Shown here in pieces: positions 8,813 through 17,653 of a stretch of DNA of 64,000 nt. Location of the stretch: assembly GCA_963787895.1 (NCBI GenBank), contig CAWBEX010000004.1:62001-126000 (forward strand), written 5' to 3'. A program made the translations under genes and the position numbers. Origin of the DNA: Anderseniella sp963787895. Lineage in GTDB: Bacteria > Pseudomonadota > Alphaproteobacteria > Rhizobiales > Aestuariivirgaceae. The notes beneath the pieces are model-generated. The model did not search any database, had not been told where the DNA came from, and saw only the letters and a list, made by a program, of their open reading frames with translations. How positions within the stretch are numbered: the stretch's first letter is position 1; every line of letters begins with the position of its first letter.

Positions 8813-9457
8813 TCAGATGTGACGATGCATCAAAACACTGCCCAACTTGTTTGGAAACTCTGGATGACCCTCCAGGGAAACAGTGTTCATGATTTTGAAA
8901 CCGCGTTTTTTATAAAATGAGATAGCATTCAGATTGTCTGACCACACATGAAGGCTGACCCGATCAAAACTGTTTGATTGTGCGTGCATATAAGCCTGAT
9001 CCAGCAGGCAACCGCCAATCCCACTTTGTCGCCATTTATTGCCGACAGAAAGACTATTGATGAAAAGACTTCCCCAATCCTGATATCCGAGCACGGGTTG
9101 GAGGTAGCGCCAATGTTCAGTGTTGATCAATCCACCAATGCCTTTTCGCAGCAAGTCGGCCGGAAAAATATTGATCGCGCCCGCAATCTGTTTGTTGTTG
9201 GTATCTTCAGCCACGATGCAGTGCTTGTAGGATAAAGGGGAGTCCATGACTCCGACAGCCCATTTTAAAATCTCGGAAGCTGTGAAACCTGGTATCAGAT
9301 CATTTAACAGGAAGTCGTATAAACCATCACCGGCAATGCAAATGTAAGATGCAATTGCTGTGCTGTCTCTGGCTGTTGCCATTCGATATGAGATTTTGGA
9401 GTTTGAGTTCAATTGATTAGTCTCGCTTGTATGGCCTCTCAGGGCTAGAATTTGCAT
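8813..9457 (-). CDS. GNAT-family N-acetyltransferase
   Basis: A GCN5-related acetyltransferase. The fold begins near ISYRMATARDSTAIASYI, the acetyl-CoA loop region is SVGNKWRQSGIGGCLLDQAY (R-x-x-G-I-G pattern), and the typical end ASxxxFYKKRGF appears as NAISFYKKRGFKIMN. It would transfer an acetyl group from acetyl-CoA to an unknown amine or protein. The start is unclear: the frame is open to 9508 but the extra residues look like random hydrophobic sequence; ATG 9457 is used here without a clear ribosome site. It is divergent from the arginine deiminase operon. Confidence 0.75.
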   Translation of the reverse strand: MQILALRGHTSETNQLNSNSKISYRMATARDSTAIASYICIAGDGLYDFLLNDLIPGFTASEILKWAVGVMDSPLSYKHCIVAEDTNNKQIAGAINIFPADLLRKGIGGLINTEHWRYLQPVLGYQDWGSLFINSLSVGNKWRQSGIGGCLLDQAYMHAQSNSFDRVSLHVWSDNLNAISFYKKRGFKIMNTVSLEGHPEFPNKLGSVLMHRHI

Positions 9458-9547
9458 CGTAAATATCGCTGCGATGAAGCAGGCCAAAAGCCGGTTAAGG
9501 CACAACACTATTGGTCGCGGCTATGCCTCAGCGCTCTGTACCGTTCG

Positions 9548-9561
9548 TTGACCATGATCAA
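9548..9561 (+). promoter_or_regulatory. FNR/FixK-type box 3 (TTGACCATGATCAA)
   Basis: Matches TTGAY-N4-RTCAA and lies 68 bases before the start of the arcD-like gene, between it and the divergent acetyltransferase. Anaerobic control of arginine deiminase operons by Anr/FNR-type proteins is established in other bacteria, so the placement supports function. Confidence 0.85.
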
Positions 9562-9628
9562 TGTCCCATCATGTAACAAGTTCTACCCTTCACATTGTCG
9601 AGTGAGTGCAATGTGAAGGATGTTTCCA

Positions 9629-11104
9629 ATGAACTCCAAAAAGACTGTCATTTCCAAGAAATCTCAATCTGATGCTGACAAGATTGGTGAGGTGGCAAGC
9701 CGGTTTCCAACCGCTTATACAATTCTCTTTGGATTGATCGTCTTGATGGCATGTCTGACCTGGATTGTACCTGCTGGTCAGTATGACCGCGCGACCAATG
9801 AGGCACTTGGACGTGAAGTTGCTGTTCCAGGAACATACAAGACTGTCGAGGCTGTGCCCCAGTCCATATTTGATGTTTTCTTTGCTCCGGTGAACGGCTT
9901 TTATAGTCAGGCAGCCGGAACGGCAAATGCTGTTGATGTGTCGCTGTTTGTGCTCATCATTGGCGGATTTCTTGGCGTTGTGAACAGCACGGGAGCCATT
10001 AACGCGGGTATATCGCGTGCGATGAACGCGATGCGGGGACGCGAGAAATGGATGATTCCGATACTTATGGCAATGTTTGCAGCCGGCGGAACAACCTATG
10101 GCATGGCAGAAGAAACACTTGCTTTTTACATACTCATAATCCCGATCATGATCGCTGCGGGCTACGATGCGCTGACTGGAGTTGCCATCATTCTGGTTGG
10201 AGCGGGGATTGGTGTACTCGGGTCGACCATCAATCCATTTGCCACCACTATTGCATCAAATGCTGCTGGCATACCATTCACGACGGGCATGGTTTTGCGC
10301 TTTGCCATTCTGGGCCTGGGTTGGCTCGCCTGTGTTGCCTATGTGATGCGGTATGCGGAACGAGTGCGGCGGGATCCTGCACTATCTATTGTAGTGAACA
10401 TGAAGGAAGCCAACGAAGCGCACTTCAAGCTGCAAGCAAGCGAGCAAGCAGAAGCGTTTACCGCAAGGCAAAAACTCATACTGATTGCGTTTACTGCAAC
10501 TTTCGCCGTGATGATCTGGGGCGTGGCATCGCAGGGCTGGTGGATGGCGGAAATGTCGGCTCTGTTTCTGGCCGCTGCTGTTCTGATAGGCGTCATTGGC
10601 TGGGTTGGCGAGAAGTCATTCACTGAAGCATTTCTGTCTGGGGCAAAAGACCTGCTAGGTGTTGCCCTGATAATTGGCCTGGCGCGTGGCATCGTTGTCA
10701 TCATGGACGCAGGTAAAATCACCGATACGATCCTGCATATGGGTGAACAGGCGATTGCGGGCCTATCGACATCGTCTTTCATCAACGGCGTGTTTGGGAT
10801 TGAAATCTTGATGTCGTTCCTAGTGCCTTCTACGTCTGGTCTTGCTGTTCTTAGCATGCCGATTCTGGCACCGTTGGCTGACTTTGCGGGGGTTGGCCGC
10901 GACCTTGTGGTGACAGCCTATCAGTCAGCTTCAGGCCTTGTGAACTTGGTTACACCCACATCTGCGGTTGTGGTCGGCGCCTTGGCAATCGGGCGCATCT
11001 CCTATGAGAAATGGTTGCGGTTCGTCTGGCCCCTGCTGGCAATCCTGTCAGTCATCATTGTGGCATCTTTGACAATCACGGCGATGCAGGGTGGTGCGGT
11101 ATGA
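9629..11104 (+). CDS. arcD: YfcC/ArcD-type transporter, probable arginine-ornithine exchanger
   Basis: A 491-residue inner-membrane carrier with about 12 hydrophobic segments and the YfcC/DcuC family look (LTWIVPAGQYDR near the start, GMAEETLAFY, GVLGSTINPFATTIASNAAG, and FLVPSTSGLAVLSMPILAPLAD). It heads the arginine deiminase operon and its stop overlaps the arcA start, so exchange of arginine for ornithine is the natural role; the symbol rests on context. ATG 9629 has AAGGA eight bases upstream and is preferred to ATG 9620, which overlaps that site. Controlled by FNR box 3. Confidence 0.85.
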   Translation: MNSKKTVISKKSQSDADKIGEVASRFPTAYTILFGLIVLMACLTWIVPAGQYDRATNEALGREVAVPGTYKTVEAVPQSIFDVFFAPVNGFYSQAAGTANAVDVSLFVLIIGGFLGVVNSTGAINAGISRAMNAMRGREKWMIPILMAMFAAGGTTYGMAEETLAFYILIIPIMIAAGYDALTGVAIILVGAGIGVLGSTINPFATTIASNAAGIPFTTGMVLRFAILGLGWLACVAYVMRYAERVRRDPALSIVVNMKEANEAHFKLQASEQAEAFTARQKLILIAFTATFAVMIWGVASQGWWMAEMSALFLAAAVLIGVIGWVGEKSFTEAFLSGAKDLLGVALIIGLARGIVVIMDAGKITDTILHMGEQAIAGLSTSSFINGVFGIEILMSFLVPSTSGLAVLSMPILAPLADFAGVGRDLVVTAYQSASGLVNLVTPTSAVVVGALAIGRISYEKWLRFVWPLLAILSVIIVASLTITAMQGGAV

Positions 11105-12327
11105 ACAGCCAGCCGGGCGTTCACTCGGAAGCGGGGAAGCTGCGTACCGTTCTGGTTTGCAGGCCCGGCCTGGCACACAAGCGGCTAACACCTGCCAATT
11201 GCAACGACTTGCTTTTTGATGACGTGTTCTGGGTGCAGCAGGCCAAGGCAGATCATCAGGACTTTTGTCAGAAGATGGAGGATCGCGGCGTCGAAGTACT
11301 GGAAATGCACGATCTGCTGGCGGATGTGTTGAAAAGCAAGGATGCCCGTAGATGGTTACTTGATCGCAGGCTCACCGAAGACATAGTTGGAGTGGGGCTG
11401 ATCCATCAACTACGCGACTGGATGGATGAATTGCCTGCGGAGAAGTTGGCAGAGTTTCTGATTGGGGGGGTGGCTGTGGCTGAACTTCCATTTGAGGTGG
11501 AAGGTATGTTCGGACCCTATCTAGGTGCAAACGGGTTTGTGATGCCGCCGTTGCCTAATACCATCTTCACGCGTGATACCAGTTGCTGGATCTATGGCGG
11601 TGTAACCCTCAACCCTATGCATTGGCCAGCCCGGAGGCAGGAGACGCTGTTGATGGCCGTTATATATCGGTTTCATGAGCGATTTACGAATTGCGGGGAA
11701 GCCATCATCTGGGGTGATGGAGAGACGGATCATGGGCCTGCAACACTTGAAGGTGGAGATGTCATGCCAATCGGCGATGGTGTTGTGCTGATTGGTATGG
11801 GAGAGCGGTCCACTCCGCAAGCTGTGGGGCAGGTGACCCGCGAGCTGTTTAAACGCGAGTTGGCGGACCGTGTCATTGCGTGTCAGATGCCCAAGTCACG
11901 CGCCGCCATGCACCTGGATACGGTGTTCACCTTTTGTGACCGGGATCTGGTTACCAGCTTCGTCGAGGTTGCCAATGAGATGACCTGTTATAGCCTGCGG
12001 CCAGGTAAGCAAGAGCAAGGCTTGGAGGTTCATCAAGAGCTCAAATCGCTATTTGAAGTGACGGCTGAGGCCATTGGCCTGAAGCAGCTGAGGATCATCC
12101 CCACTGGCGGTGATGCTTACGAACAAGCGCGGGAACAATGGGATGATGGCAACAATGTTCTCGCCCTCGAGCCAGGCGTCGTGATGGCCTACGACCGCAA
12201 TGTCTTCACTAATACACAATTGCGGAAGGCGGGCGTCGAAGTGATCACTGTCCGGGGCGCAGAGCTTGGCCGAGGTCGCGGTGGCGGACACTGTATGTCT
12301 TGCCCGATTGTTCGTGATCCAGTTTGA
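11101..12327 (+). CDS. arcA: Arginine deiminase
   Basis: A 408-residue enzyme that hydrolyses arginine to citrulline and ammonia, the first step of the arginine deiminase pathway. Family marks are FTRDTSCWIYGGV, the substrate-binding EGGDV, the HLDTVFTFCDRD block with the catalytic histidine, and the C-terminal GRGRGGGHCMSCP carrying the active-site cysteine. The ATG overlaps the arcD stop (ATGA), which indicates translational coupling; a longer frame to 11011 lies inside arcD and is rejected. Length is normal for the family. Confidence 0.97.
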   Translation: MNSQPGVHSEAGKLRTVLVCRPGLAHKRLTPANCNDLLFDDVFWVQQAKADHQDFCQKMEDRGVEVLEMHDLLADVLKSKDARRWLLDRRLTEDIVGVGLIHQLRDWMDELPAEKLAEFLIGGVAVAELPFEVEGMFGPYLGANGFVMPPLPNTIFTRDTSCWIYGGVTLNPMHWPARRQETLLMAVIYRFHERFTNCGEAIIWGDGETDHGPATLEGGDVMPIGDGVVLIGMGERSTPQAVGQVTRELFKRELADRVIACQMPKSRAAMHLDTVFTFCDRDLVTSFVEVANEMTCYSLRPGKQEQGLEVHQELKSLFEVTAEAIGLKQLRIIPTGGDAYEQAREQWDDGNNVLALEPGVVMAYDRNVFTNTQLRKAGVEVITVRGAELGRGRGGGHCMSCPIVRDPV

Positions 12328-12343
12328 GTGGAAGGAAAAGCCC

Positions 12344-13354
12344 ATGATACCGAGCCTGAAAAACAAGAGCTTCCTGACCTTGGTGGATTTCGAACCTGAT
12401 GAGATCATGCATCTCATTGAACTGGCGACCGATCTCAAGTCAGCCAAACGGGCAGGGATTGAAAAGCAGCATTTAAAGGGCAAGGAGATTGCCTTGATCT
12501 TCGAAAAAGACTCCACGCGTACCCGTGTTGGCTTTGAAGTAGCTGCCTACGATCAGGGTGCACACGTTACATATCTTGGGCCTTCGGGCACCCAAATTGG
12601 TCATAAGGAGACAATGAAGGATACTGCACGCGTGCTGGGTCGCATATATGACGCAATCGAATATCGCGGATTTGCGCAGGCATCTATCAATGATCTGGCA
12701 AAGTATGCGGGTGTGCCAGTTTATAACGGACTAACTGATGAGTTTCATCCTACTCAAGTACTGGCTGACCTTTTGACAATGCGCGAGCATGGCCAGAAGA
12801 GGTTTGACCAGACGTCGATTTGCTTCATGGGAGATGCCGGCAACAATATGGGCGATAGCCTTCTCATTGGTTGCGCGAAGATGGGTATGGATATCCGGCT
12901 GTGTGCACCAAAAGAGTGCTGGCCGATTGCTACTGTGGTTGATGAAGCGAAAAAAATCTCCGTTCATACGCGCGCCAGAACCATGATCACTGAAGATGTA
13001 GCCAAAGCTATTAGAGGCTGCGATTTCATCTATACCGATGTTTGGCTTTCCATGGGCCAGCCTGCTGAGAAATGGGCAGAGCGGATAAAGCTGCTGGTGC
13101 CTTACCAGGTGAATTCTGATGTCATGACCGGTACTGGCAATCCCAATGCGAAGTTCATGCATTGCCTGCCCGCGTTTCACAACGCAGAGACGAAAGTAGG
13201 CAAGGAAATCAAGGAGCAGTTTGGACTTGATGCGATGGAAGTAACTGAAGAAGTCTTCGAGTTCGCCCGCATCCATTGTGTTCGAACAAGCAGAAAACCG
13301 CATGCACACAATAAAGGCAGTACTCGTGGCAACTATTGGAGATTGATCCGATGA
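12344..13354 (+). CDS. arcB: Catabolic ornithine carbamoyltransferase
   Basis: A 336-residue enzyme. In the deiminase pathway it splits citrulline with phosphate into ornithine and carbamoyl phosphate. The carbamoyl-phosphate loop appears as FEKDSTRTRVGFE, followed by GPSGTQIGHKET; the ornithine loop is DVWLSMG and the catalytic H-C-L-P is in MHCLPAFHN. GGAAGGA lies eight bases before ATG 12344; the frame is open to 12266 but that part overlaps arcA. The stop overlaps the arcC start by four bases. Position inside arcDABC supports the catabolic rather than the biosynthetic role. Confidence 0.96.
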   Translation: MIPSLKNKSFLTLVDFEPDEIMHLIELATDLKSAKRAGIEKQHLKGKEIALIFEKDSTRTRVGFEVAAYDQGAHVTYLGPSGTQIGHKETMKDTARVLGRIYDAIEYRGFAQASINDLAKYAGVPVYNGLTDEFHPTQVLADLLTMREHGQKRFDQTSICFMGDAGNNMGDSLLIGCAKMGMDIRLCAPKECWPIATVVDEAKKISVHTRARTMITEDVAKAIRGCDFIYTDVWLSMGQPAEKWAERIKLLVPYQVNSDVMTGTGNPNAKFMHCLPAFHNAETKVGKEIKEQFGLDAMEVTEEVFEFARIHCVRTSRKPHAHNKGSTRGNYWRLIR

Positions 13355-14262
13355 AAGTGGTTGCAGCACTTGGTGGCAATGCCTTGCTGCGACGCGGCGA
13401 GCTCATGACGGCTGATAACCAGCGTGAAAACATCAAGCGTGCAGCAGCGGCAATCGGAGAGCTGATTGAGGCGGGTCATGAGGTTGTAATCACTCACGGC
13501 AACGGTCCTCAAGTGGGGCTTCTGGCGTTACAATCAGCCGAGTATGATTCCAATTCTGCTTATCCGCTGGACGTTCTGGGAGCTGAAACGGAAGGCATGA
13601 TTGGATACCTGATTGAGCAGGAACTGGAAAATGTACTCTGCGGGAGAAGAAAGGTTGCAACACTACTGACCCAGGTCCTTGTTGATCGAAATGACCAAGC
13701 CTTCAGAAATCCAAGCAAACCTGTAGGTCCTGTCTATTCAAAGAGCGAAGCAGAATGCCTTGCTACTGCGCGCGGATGGATTGTCAAACCGGATGGGGAC
13801 AAGTATCGCCGTGTTGTCGCTTCGCCAGTGCCACAGAGCATCCCTGATGTAGATATCATCAGCCTCTTGTTAGCGCACAATGTCATTGTGATTTGTGCAG
13901 GTGGTGGAGGTATTCCCGTTATCAAGAAACCGGACGGCTCCCTGATCGGCATCGAGGCGGTTGTAGACAAGGATGCCTCCAGCGCATTGCTGGCCCAATG
14001 TCTTGAAGCCGATGCGTTACTTCTATTGACCGATGTGGATGCAGTATATCTTGATTGGGATAAGCCCGGCGCGCGGGCACTGCGCAATACCACCCCAGAT
14101 GAGATTGAATTGCACCAGTTCGCCGCAGGCTCAATGGAACCAAAAGTAATGGCTGCCAGCAGGTTTGTTAGGCAAACGGGTGGTGTTGCGGGGATTGGGC
14201 AACTTCAGGACGCGCTCTCAATTCTGACAGGCAATGCTGGAACATTCATTTCTCGGCATTGA
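13351..14262 (+). CDS. arcC: Carbamate kinase
   Basis: A 303-residue amino-acid-kinase-fold enzyme that makes ATP from carbamoyl phosphate, the energy-yielding last step of the pathway. It starts MKVVAALGGNALLRRGE, the family signature, and has THGNGPQVGLLALQ, CAGGGGIPVI, DKDASSALLA and LTDVDAVYLDW. The ATG at 13351 overlaps the arcB stop (ATGA); an in-frame TTG at 13336 is less likely. No clear terminator follows, and the protease gene begins 74 bases later, so some read-through is possible. Confidence 0.96.
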   Translation: MKVVAALGGNALLRRGELMTADNQRENIKRAAAAIGELIEAGHEVVITHGNGPQVGLLALQSAEYDSNSAYPLDVLGAETEGMIGYLIEQELENVLCGRRKVATLLTQVLVDRNDQAFRNPSKPVGPVYSKSEAECLATARGWIVKPDGDKYRRVVASPVPQSIPDVDIISLLLAHNVIVICAGGGGIPVIKKPDGSLIGIEAVVDKDASSALLAQCLEADALLLLTDVDAVYLDWDKPGARALRNTTPDEIELHQFAAGSMEPKVMAASRFVRQTGGVAGIGQLQDALSILTGNAGTFISRH

Positions 14263-14336
14263 CGCAAGTCATGGCCTGCCAAGTCACTCAAGTTCAGTTT
14301 GCTGGTTGAACAACAACCAATGGTAGACGTCTTCAG

Positions 14337-16781
14337 ATGACAGCAACATCGCCAATAAGTCCTGCACTACTTCGAACAGAGACCAGCCCGGCATCTCTCG
14401 GGTTCAAGTCAACCTTGGATATTGAGCCAGTTGACAATCTGATTGGCCAGGAGAGAGCTTTGGGGGCTATCAGGTTTGGCAGTGCGATTGACCAGCTTGG
14501 TTACAATCTGTTTGTGCTTGGTCCGCAGGGAACTGGGCGCCATACCGCAATCTTGTCATTCCTCAAGAAGAAAGCGGCAAATGAGGCAGCGCCTGATGAC
14601 TGGGCATACGTGCACAACTTCTCAACTACCCACAAACCACAAGCTATTCGATTGCCTGCTGGTTCTGCAGTGAAGTTTCGAAGTGCCATGAAGGATATGG
14701 TTGATGACTTACGGTTGGCTATTTCAGCCTTGTTTCAGTCTGATGAGTACCGCGAAAAGCGCCGTGCTATAGACGCTGAGTTTGAAGAATTGCAAGAACA
14801 GGCATTTGAAGGTTTACGGAAAAAAGCAGAAGCGAACGATGTTGCTATTCTCCGGACACCCATGGGATTTGGTCTGGTACCAACAGCAGATGGGCAAATT
14901 ATAAAGCCGGAAGGTTATAACGCTCTGCCAAAAGGGCAGCGCGATGCGATAGAGAAAAAAATATCCGATCTACAGAACGATCTGGAGCATGTGCTTGAAC
15001 GGCTCCCGCTCTTGGAGAAGGAACATCGTGACCGGATACGGCAACTCAACGCTGATCTAGCGGGTAAGTTGGTTGATACTTCAATCAAAGCGGTTGCCGG
15101 TAACTTTTCGACTATCCCCGCAATTCTGGACCGGTTGTCTGAGGTCCGAAACGATATCGTTGAACGCGCCGAGATGTTTCTCGAAAAAGCTGATCCTGAG
15201 GCTGGAAGTCCGTTCCCGGAAACGTTCTCGGCACAAGGTCCGGATCCCCGATTCAACCGGTATCTTGTCAATGTCATGGTCGCCAATGACGGGGATGGTG
15301 ATCACAAAGGCGCTCCGCTGATCACCGAAAATCACCCAACGCTTGCAAATGTGGTTGGTCGAATTGAGCATGCTTCGCATTTTGGTGCGTTGGTAACCGA
15401 TTTTACAATGATCAGACCGGGTGCCTTGCATCAGGCTAACGGAGGGTATCTTGTTCTGGACGCCCGAAAAGTGCTCAGCGAGGTTTTCTGTTGGGAGGCG
15501 CTTAAGCGAGCGTTGCGCAGTGAAACGGTCACCATCGTATCTGCTGCAGAACAGCTTAGCCTTGTCAGCACCATCTCGCTGGAACCTGAGCCAATTCCAC
15601 TCAAAGTGAAGGTTGTTCTGATCGGAGAACGCATTCTGTACTACCTTCTCACATCGCTGGACCCGGACTTCGCAGACCTGTTCAAAGTGCAGGTGGACTT
15701 CGATGAAGAACTGAAGCGGAGTGATGAAAATGTTGCACTTTACGCAAGACTGATTGCCACCATTGCTCAGCAGCAAAAACTCTATCCGCTGAATGCTGCT
15801 GCTGTGGCACGCGTGATTGATGAAACGGCTCGCTTTGCGGATGATGCGGAACGTTTGTCTCTGCGCGTGAGCTTACTGGCTGATCTGCTGCGGGAGGCTG
15901 ATTTCTGGGCCAGGCAGGCCAAGCGAAAGACAATTTCTGTTCGTGATGTAGAACGTGCGATTGAGGAACAGATCAACAGAGCAGATCGGGTGCGTGAACG
16001 CAGCCATGAAGCAATAGAACGAGGCATCGTGCTCATTGAAACAGATGGCGAGGCAGTTGGTCAGGTCAATGGTCTGTCCGTCATTGGCTTGGGTAATTTT
16101 TCCTTCGGAACTCCAACCCGTATAACTGCACGTGCGAGGATGGGGTCTGGCAAGCTCGTTGACATTGAGCGTGAGACGAAGCTGGGTGGCCCATTGCATT
16201 CCAAGGGAGTGTTGATCCTGTCCGGATTTCTCTCTGCCAACTTCGCACTTGATGTGCCAATGTCGCTTTGGGCCAGTATTGTCTTTGAGCAGTCATATAG
16301 CGGTGTCGAAGGCGACAGCGCATCTTCTGCCGAACTCTATGCGCTGTTGTCGGCACTGGCCGATGTGCCAGTGCGCCAGTCGTTCGCTGTTACCGGCTCA
16401 GTCAACCAATATGGTCACGTTCAGGCAATTGGCGGGGTCAACGAAAAGATCGAAGGTTTCTTCGATATCTGTAAATCTCGTGGCCTTACAGGAAAACAGG
16501 GGGTCCTGATACCTTCGTCGAACATGAAGCACCTCATGTTGCGTCGCGACATTGTCGAAGCTGCGAAAAAGCGAAAGTTCTATATATATCCGGTTGAAAC
16601 CATCAATCAGGGTATCGAATTGCTGACCGGCATGTCAGCTGGAGAGCGTACGGAATCAGGTGATTTTCGGGGTGGCACGGTTTATGCGCGCGTCGAAGAA
16701 AAACTGCGTGAATTTGCAACTCAAATGAAGGAGTTTGGCGGCGCCAAACCCTTGCAGCCCAGTCCGGATGCAGACAAATGA
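14337..16781 (+). CDS. Lon-type ATP-dependent protease (AAA_32/YcbZ class)
   Basis: An 814-residue protein with an N-terminal region and AAA core different from classical Lon. The P-loop is GPQGTGRHT, with arginine in the lysine position as is usual for this class. Residues about 190-250 form a coiled coil (EKKISDLQNDLEHVLERL). The C-terminal S16 protease domain has the catalytic serine in EGDSASSAE and lysine in GGVNEKIEGFF. It would degrade damaged or regulatory proteins in the cytoplasm. It follows arcC by 74 bases and overlaps the next stress gene by ATGA, so it is probably part of an anaerobic stress operon. Confidence 0.9.
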   Translation: MTATSPISPALLRTETSPASLGFKSTLDIEPVDNLIGQERALGAIRFGSAIDQLGYNLFVLGPQGTGRHTAILSFLKKKAANEAAPDDWAYVHNFSTTHKPQAIRLPAGSAVKFRSAMKDMVDDLRLAISALFQSDEYREKRRAIDAEFEELQEQAFEGLRKKAEANDVAILRTPMGFGLVPTADGQIIKPEGYNALPKGQRDAIEKKISDLQNDLEHVLERLPLLEKEHRDRIRQLNADLAGKLVDTSIKAVAGNFSTIPAILDRLSEVRNDIVERAEMFLEKADPEAGSPFPETFSAQGPDPRFNRYLVNVMVANDGDGDHKGAPLITENHPTLANVVGRIEHASHFGALVTDFTMIRPGALHQANGGYLVLDARKVLSEVFCWEALKRALRSETVTIVSAAEQLSLVSTISLEPEPIPLKVKVVLIGERILYYLLTSLDPDFADLFKVQVDFDEELKRSDENVALYARLIATIAQQQKLYPLNAAAVARVIDETARFADDAERLSLRVSLLADLLREADFWARQAKRKTISVRDVERAIEEQINRADRVRERSHEAIERGIVLIETDGEAVGQVNGLSVIGLGNFSFGTPTRITARARMGSGKLVDIERETKLGGPLHSKGVLILSGFLSANFALDVPMSLWASIVFEQSYSGVEGDSASSAELYALLSALADVPVRQSFAVTGSVNQYGHVQAIGGVNEKIEGFFDICKSRGLTGKQGVLIPSSNMKHLMLRRDIVEAAKKRKFYIYPVETINQGIELLTGMSAGERTESGDFRGGTVYARVEEKLREFATQMKEFGGAKPLQPSPDADK

Positions 16782-17653
16782 GCGAGGCCCAGAAACAAGT
16801 CCGTCAACAGCGGATTATTGTCGGCATGAGGTCCACGTCTGAAGTGGACCGGGCAATGGCTGCCGCTGCGGTGCTGGCGAGTGTCGTTGAGGCAGAAATC
16901 GTAGGGTTGTTTGTTCAGGAGCCATCCATGCTTCAGCTCGCAGAGTTCCCCTTCGCGCGCGTGCTGGACTTCAACAGCCCCAGCCCACGTAAAGTGTCTC
17001 CGACACTGATGCAGGACGCAATAGCGCGCACTGCAGCGGTCTGCAAACGCGCATTGTCTGCTCATGCAAGCAAGGCTCGGGTGAATTGGTCTTTCAGTTC
17101 TGAAAAGGGTGAGTTCAGTGCCAGGTTAAAGACACTGGCCGGGTCAGGCGACTTTGTGGTTCTGCCAGGCCAAACCCATGGTTTTGGGACCCGCAATTTG
17201 ATCGAAGACGTTCGAGCACTTCCTGAAAGCGTTGCGGGCGTGGTTGTGGCAGCCCTGCATCGCTCAGCCCAGGGTGCCGGCCCGGTCGTTGCCATTGATG
17301 ACGGCGATGAAGCTGGGTCACAGACAGTTGTGTTGGCCGCGCGGATGGCCGCTATCAGTGGTCAGCCGCTACACCTGTTTGTCATCTCAGGATCACAAGC
17401 TGAGGCTGCCAGAATTGAAGCGCGTGCAGCGGCCATGACAGGACCAGGTCAAACAGTTTTGATGCACAGGTACACGCAAGGATCGCCGCAGTCCCTTGCC
17501 GCAGGTCTTTCTCACCTGTCCCCATCCTTCGTGGTGGGGGACTTGAACGGCGAGCCGTTTGGCGACGACAGCAGTGCAATTGCCTTGTTTCGTGCTGCAA
17601 GGGCGCCGGTATTGTTGCTTCGGATTGATCAGCTGGAGCAGATCAGGCAATAG
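16778..17653 (+). CDS. Universal-stress-like protein, divergent
   Basis: A 291-residue protein starting with RQQRIIVGMRSTSEVDRAMAA, the beta-alpha opening of a Usp or adenine-nucleotide-hydrolase-like fold. A second half (about 165-285) repeats the pattern with GAGPVVAIDDGDEAGSQTVVLAAR and ends ARAPVLLLRI. Classic Usp glycine loops are not clear, so nucleotide binding is uncertain. The ATG overlaps the Lon-type gene stop (ATGA), so the two are coupled. Its end overlaps the convergent ftsH end by 11 bases. Confidence 0.65.
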   Translation: MSEAQKQVRQQRIIVGMRSTSEVDRAMAAAAVLASVVEAEIVGLFVQEPSMLQLAEFPFARVLDFNSPSPRKVSPTLMQDAIARTAAVCKRALSAHASKARVNWSFSSEKGEFSARLKTLAGSGDFVVLPGQTHGFGTRNLIEDVRALPESVAGVVVAALHRSAQGAGPVVAIDDGDEAGSQTVVLAARMAAISGQPLHLFVISGSQAEAARIEARAAAMTGPGQTVLMHRYTQGSPQSLAAGLSHLSPSFVVGDLNGEPFGDDSSAIALFRAARAPVLLLRIDQLEQIRQ